The notes below the pieces were generated by a model. That model did no database searches. It was not told the DNA's origin and saw only the letters and a program-made list of their open reading frames with translations. Shown one piece after another: positions 14,170-16,962 of a DNA stretch of 16,962 nucleotides. Origin of the DNA: Opitutia bacterium (GTDB taxonomy: Bacteria; Verrucomicrobiota; Verrucomicrobiia; Opitutales; UBA953); assembly GCA_021204635.1 (NCBI GenBank), contig JAJPZB010000002.1:1-16962 (forward strand), written 5' to 3'. Position numbers and translations under genes: made by a program. Each line of letters begins with the position of its first letter. Position 1 is the stretch's first letter.

Positions 14170-16671
14170 ATGGAAAAACGCAAAATCAATGTCGCGCTCG
14201 TCGGCAATCCAAACGCGGGCAAAACGACTGTTTTCAACGCTCTGACCGGAGCCAAACAGCGGATAGGAAATTGGCCCGGCGTCACCGTGGATTTGAAGCA
14301 GGGCTCATTTACTTTGTCCGACGGAACCGAGGTGGAAATGGTCGATCTGCCCGGGATTTACTCGCTCGTCGCTTCGAGCGAAGACGAGAAAGTCGCCGTG
14401 GAATATGCGCTTTCCGGAAAGGCCGATCTATTTGTCAACATTCTCGACGGCACAAATCTCGAGCGAAATCTCTACCTCACGATTTTGCTCGCCGAACTCG
14501 AAATCCCGATGATCCACGTCGTCACGATGATGGACATCGTGAAGGCGCGCGGTATCACGATCGATTTGGACGTTCTCTCCAAGCACTTGGGTGCGCCCGT
14601 CATCGGCGTCAGCGCCTCAAAATCGTCCAAAAAAGAAATCGGGAAAGTCATTCAGTCCGTCATCGCGGACAAGCCGAAGCCGGCGCTCAAAGTGCTGTTC
14701 CCTTTGGAAATCGAAGAGGCACTCGAGGAACTCGCGCCAAAGTGCGAGAGCGTCGCCGCCGCGAACAAGGCTCCCGCGCGCTGGGTCGCGTTGCGCCTGC
14801 TCGAGGCAGACCCGCTTTTCACCGGCAAACTTATCGCTGCGGGCGCAATTTCGCAGGGCGAGTTGGATCGCGGATTTAAGCGAATCGAAGAAGAAATCGA
14901 GGTTTTTCCCGACGAGGCAATCGCCGAAGCGCGATACAAAGTCGTCGGCGAAGTTTATCGCGACGTTTCGACGAAAAAATCTTCCGGCGAAAATTTCACG
15001 CAGAAGGCTGACAAAGTGATTCTCAATCGCTGGCTCGGGATTCCGATTTTCCTCATCGTGATGTACATCATGTTCTGGATAGTGTCGGTGCTCGGCGGCG
15101 CATTCATCGATTTCTTCGATGTCGCAGGCAAGACGATTTTTGTCGAGGGCACGCGCTATCTGCTCGAGAGCATCGACGCGCCGAGCTTCGTCATCGCGCT
15201 GGTCTCAGGCGGCATCGGCACTGCGCTGCAGACGGTTGGCACATTCATTCCGCCGATAACGGCAATGTTCGTCTGCCTCGCAATTTTGGAAGATTCCGGC
15301 TACATGGCGCGCGCGGCATTTGTCATGGACAGGTTTATGCGCGCCATCGGGCTGCCCGGAAAATCGTTCGTGCCGCTGCTCGTCGGCTTCGGCTGCTCCG
15401 TCCCCGCGATAATGGCGACGCGCACCCTCGAGCACAAACGCGACCGCTTTCTCACAATTTTCATGACGCCGTTCATGTCCTGCGGCGCGAAACTTCCGGT
15501 GTACATCGTCTTCGCATGCGCGTTCTTTCCGGAGACGCCCGGGCGCATGGTCTTCCTGCTCTATCTCACGGGCATGGTGCTCGCGGTGATAATGGGCATG
15601 ATCTTGAAGCGCACGCTTTTTCAGGGCGAACCATCGCCGTTCATAATGGAATTGCCGCCGTATCACCTCCCGAGCCTGCGGCAAATCGTCATGAGCGCGT
15701 GGGAGCGCCTGCGCGTGTTCATTCTCCGCGCCGGCAAAGTCATTGTCCCGCTAATCTGCCTGCTCGGCATTTTGAACACGGTCGGCTACGCGCCGAAAGT
15801 CGATGACGACGGCAACAACGTCGTGGAAAACGGCAAGCCTGTGATGGAATGGACAATCGACAACGAGGACAGCGAGGCGTCGTTGCTCGCAAAACTCGGC
15901 ACAACGATAACGCCGATTTTCAAGCCCATGGGCGTGGAAGAAAAAAATTGGCCCGCGTCTGTTGCGATTTTCACAGGGCTCTTCGCAAAGGAGTCGGTGG
16001 TGGGGACCCTCAACGGGCTCTACGGACAAAACAAATTCAGCAGTAGCAAATCCGCCGATAACAAAGCCGATGACGCCACTGTGGCGGACGCCAAAGATGC
16101 CGCGACAACAGACACAGTTGCCACCACCAACCCAGACGCCACCACCGACACGGTTGCCACCACCGTTGCCGCCGCCACCACCGACGCCGACAACGAACCC
16201 GCCGAAGAAGGGGAATACGACTTCCTCGGCGGAATAAAGGAAGCGCTGCAAACCATTCCCGACAATCTTTCCGGCGTCTTCTCGCAATTCCTCGATCCGC
16301 TCGGCACTGACGATATTTCCGACGACGAAGCGGAAGTCGCCGAATCGAATGAGCTTGACAAATCCGTGTTCGTGCATATGCGCGCGGCATTCACGCAGGG
16401 TAAGTTGCAGGCGTTCGCATATCTGCTCTTCGTCCTGCTCTACGTGCCTTGCATCGCAGCTCTCGGCGCGGCATTCCGCGAACTCGGCTGGAAATATGGC
16501 TTGATTTTCGCCGGCTACCTCACGCTCCTCGGCTGGACGCTCGCGACATTGTTCTACCAAATCTCGCTCGGCCACAACTATGGCTATGTCGGGCTCGCCG
16601 CTGCAATCTTGGTGGCAATGGTAATCTCGTTCTACGCCATGGGCAGGCGACAACGCGTGAGATTCATCTGA
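14170..16671 (+). CDS. feoB: Ferrous iron transporter FeoB
   Basis: FeoB is the GTPase-linked Fe(II) permease of the inner membrane. The 833-aa protein has an N-terminal G domain with G1 GNPNAGKT (12-19), G2 in NWPGVTVD (34-41), G3 DLPG (59-62), G4 TMMD (119-122, usually NxxD) and G5 SAS (148-150). Membrane helices begin near 285. The core has GFGCSVPAIM (406-415, C409), FMSCGAKLPVY (435-445, C438), FAKESVVGTLN (605-615) and LLYVPC (755-760). Between about 622 and 735 lies a polar insert rich in Ala, Thr and Asp, part of it encoded by the CACCACCAACCC repeat. The ATG at 14170 is preferred over a TTG at 14137. No FeoC is seen. The gene ends the operon and repeats follow. Confidence 0.96.
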   Translation: MEKRKINVALVGNPNAGKTTVFNALTGAKQRIGNWPGVTVDLKQGSFTLSDGTEVEMVDLPGIYSLVASSEDEKVAVEYALSGKADLFVNILDGTNLERNLYLTILLAELEIPMIHVVTMMDIVKARGITIDLDVLSKHLGAPVIGVSASKSSKKEIGKVIQSVIADKPKPALKVLFPLEIEEALEELAPKCESVAAANKAPARWVALRLLEADPLFTGKLIAAGAISQGELDRGFKRIEEEIEVFPDEAIAEARYKVVGEVYRDVSTKKSSGENFTQKADKVILNRWLGIPIFLIVMYIMFWIVSVLGGAFIDFFDVAGKTIFVEGTRYLLESIDAPSFVIALVSGGIGTALQTVGTFIPPITAMFVCLAILEDSGYMARAAFVMDRFMRAIGLPGKSFVPLLVGFGCSVPAIMATRTLEHKRDRFLTIFMTPFMSCGAKLPVYIVFACAFFPETPGRMVFLLYLTGMVLAVIMGMILKRTLFQGEPSPFIMELPPYHLPSLRQIVMSAWERLRVFILRAGKVIVPLICLLGILNTVGYAPKVDDDGNNVVENGKPVMEWTIDNEDSEASLLAKLGTTITPIFKPMGVEEKNWPASVAIFTGLFAKESVVGTLNGLYGQNKFSSSKSADNKADDATVADAKDAATTDTVATTNPDATTDTVATTVAAATTDADNEPAEEGEYDFLGGIKEALQTIPDNLSGVFSQFLDPLGTDDISDDEAEVAESNELDKSVFVHMRAAFTQGKLQAFAYLLFVLLYVPCIAALGAAFRELGWKYGLIFAGYLTLLGWTLATLFYQISLGHNYGYVGLAAAILVAMVISFYAMGRRQRVRFI
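16120..16186 (+). repeat. CACCACCAACCC repeat and derivatives inside feoB
   Basis: One full copy (GCCACCACCAACCCA, 16120-16134) is followed by three shortened GCCACCACC units (16138-16146, 16155-16163, 16173-16181). They encode ATTNP and related ATTD/ATTV peptides in the soluble linker before the last helices of FeoB. Confidence 0.8.
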
Positions 16672-16680
16672 CGCCCGTCG

Positions 16681-16875
16681 CGGGTTAGTGGCGAAGCCGG
16701 AGTTGGTGGTGGACTTGGGTTAGTGGTGAGATTGTTGCGGCTGGCTCTGTGGTGAAAGCCGGAGTTAGTGGTGGCGGCAAAGTTCCGCAGGGATTGTCAC
16801 ACGGATTTGTTCGGGACTAACGTCCCTCACGCTTTGTGGTGGCAGGGTTGGTGGTGAGACTTGGGTTGGTGGTGA
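16681..16875 (-). repeat. Repeat cluster in reverse orientation downstream of feoB
   Basis: Good reverse copies lie at 16844-16857 (AGGGTTGGTGGTGA) and 16862-16875 (TGGGTTGGTGGTGA). Degenerate copies, several reading GTTAGTGG, lie near 16681, 16701, 16716 and 16762. The G-rich strand is the plus strand here, the opposite of every intergenic cluster to the left. No gene or clear T-run terminator is visible in 16672-16962. Confidence 0.8.
16813..16826. repeat. Short hairpin GGGAC-TAAC-GTCCC
   Basis: A 5-bp stem closes the same C(TAAC)G loop as hairpin 1 of the right-end palindromic element and is followed by CTCAC. It looks like a solitary relative of that element. It could also weaken readthrough from feoB, but it has no T run. 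Confidence 0.5.
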
Positions 16876-16912
16876 GACCTTGGCTTTGTCGCGAAAGCTT
16901 AGAAGGCGCGCA

Positions 16913-16962
16913 ATTCTCCCGCTAAGTTAGCGGGAGGGGACCGCGTTAGCGGTGAGGGAGTG
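16913..16962 (-). repeat. Two-hairpin REP-like palindromic element, right copy
   Basis: This is the inverted counterpart of the element at 5-54, matching 47 of 50 positions. The large palindrome has arms CTCCCGCTAA (16916-16925) and TTAGCGGGAG (16927-16936). The small hairpin pairs ACCGC (16940-16944) with GCGGT (16949-16953). It ends exactly at the window edge, which would fit a sequence contig broken at a repeat. Confidence 0.8.

Noticed and set aside
1..16962. Composite transposon or genomic island bounded by the inverted end repeats
   Set aside because: There is no transposase, integrase or target duplication, and the contents are core metabolic genes. A contig broken at repeats is a simpler explanation.

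Overview
The window is a dense, GC-rich bacterial chromosome segment holding 14 protein-coding genes and no RNA gene, phage gene or transposase that I can recognise. The gene types suggest a fermentative or microaerobic Gram-negative organism. The cytochrome bd operon, led by a DUF4492 small protein, is of the Bacteroidota type. The mix with a ROK-type sugar kinase, tandem FeoA and GC-rich codon use fits an uncultured Verrucomicrobiota/Opitutales-like gut bacterium. That placement is an inference and is tentative. Most starts lack an obvious Shine-Dalgarno site and follow A-rich leaders; cydA and cydB are the clear exceptions.

Layout, left to right. 1-296: a two-hairpin palindromic element and degenerate short repeats. 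297-2331: a MoxR AAA+ ATPase and a DUF58 protein, separated by a 107-bp tandem array of the short repeat. 2434-2955: an unrecognised 173-aa protein. 3001-5061: phosphoglycerate kinase and triosephosphate isomerase, ending in a strong terminator. 5195-6316: a Ppx/GppA phosphatase whose coding sequence carries repeat-derived insertions. 6400-8609: glucosamine-6-phosphate deaminase and a ROK-family kinase, probably for amino-sugar use. 8753-11798: DUF4492 protein, cydA and cydB (quinol oxidase). 11990-13144 on the minus strand: a FucO-type lactaldehyde reductase, convergent with cydB across a bidirectional terminator. 13145-13569: a divergent control region. 13570-16671: feoA-feoA-feoB ferrous iron uptake. 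16672-16962: more short repeats and an inverted copy of the left-end palindromic element.

The genes themselves are ordinary core and energy metabolism: lower glycolysis, amino-sugar entry into glycolysis, disposal of lactaldehyde from deoxy-sugars, a high-affinity oxidase and Fe(II) uptake. No new multi-gene system is evident. The unusual part is the repeat biology. A short repeat with core CACCACCAACCC (reverse GGGTTGGTGGTG) occurs in clusters between genes. It also lies inside two conserved protein genes, where it is translated in more than one frame and adds Thr/Ala/Asn/Pro-rich loops. A separate 50-bp two-hairpin element sits at both window ends in inverted orientation, differing at three positions, two of which preserve a base pair.
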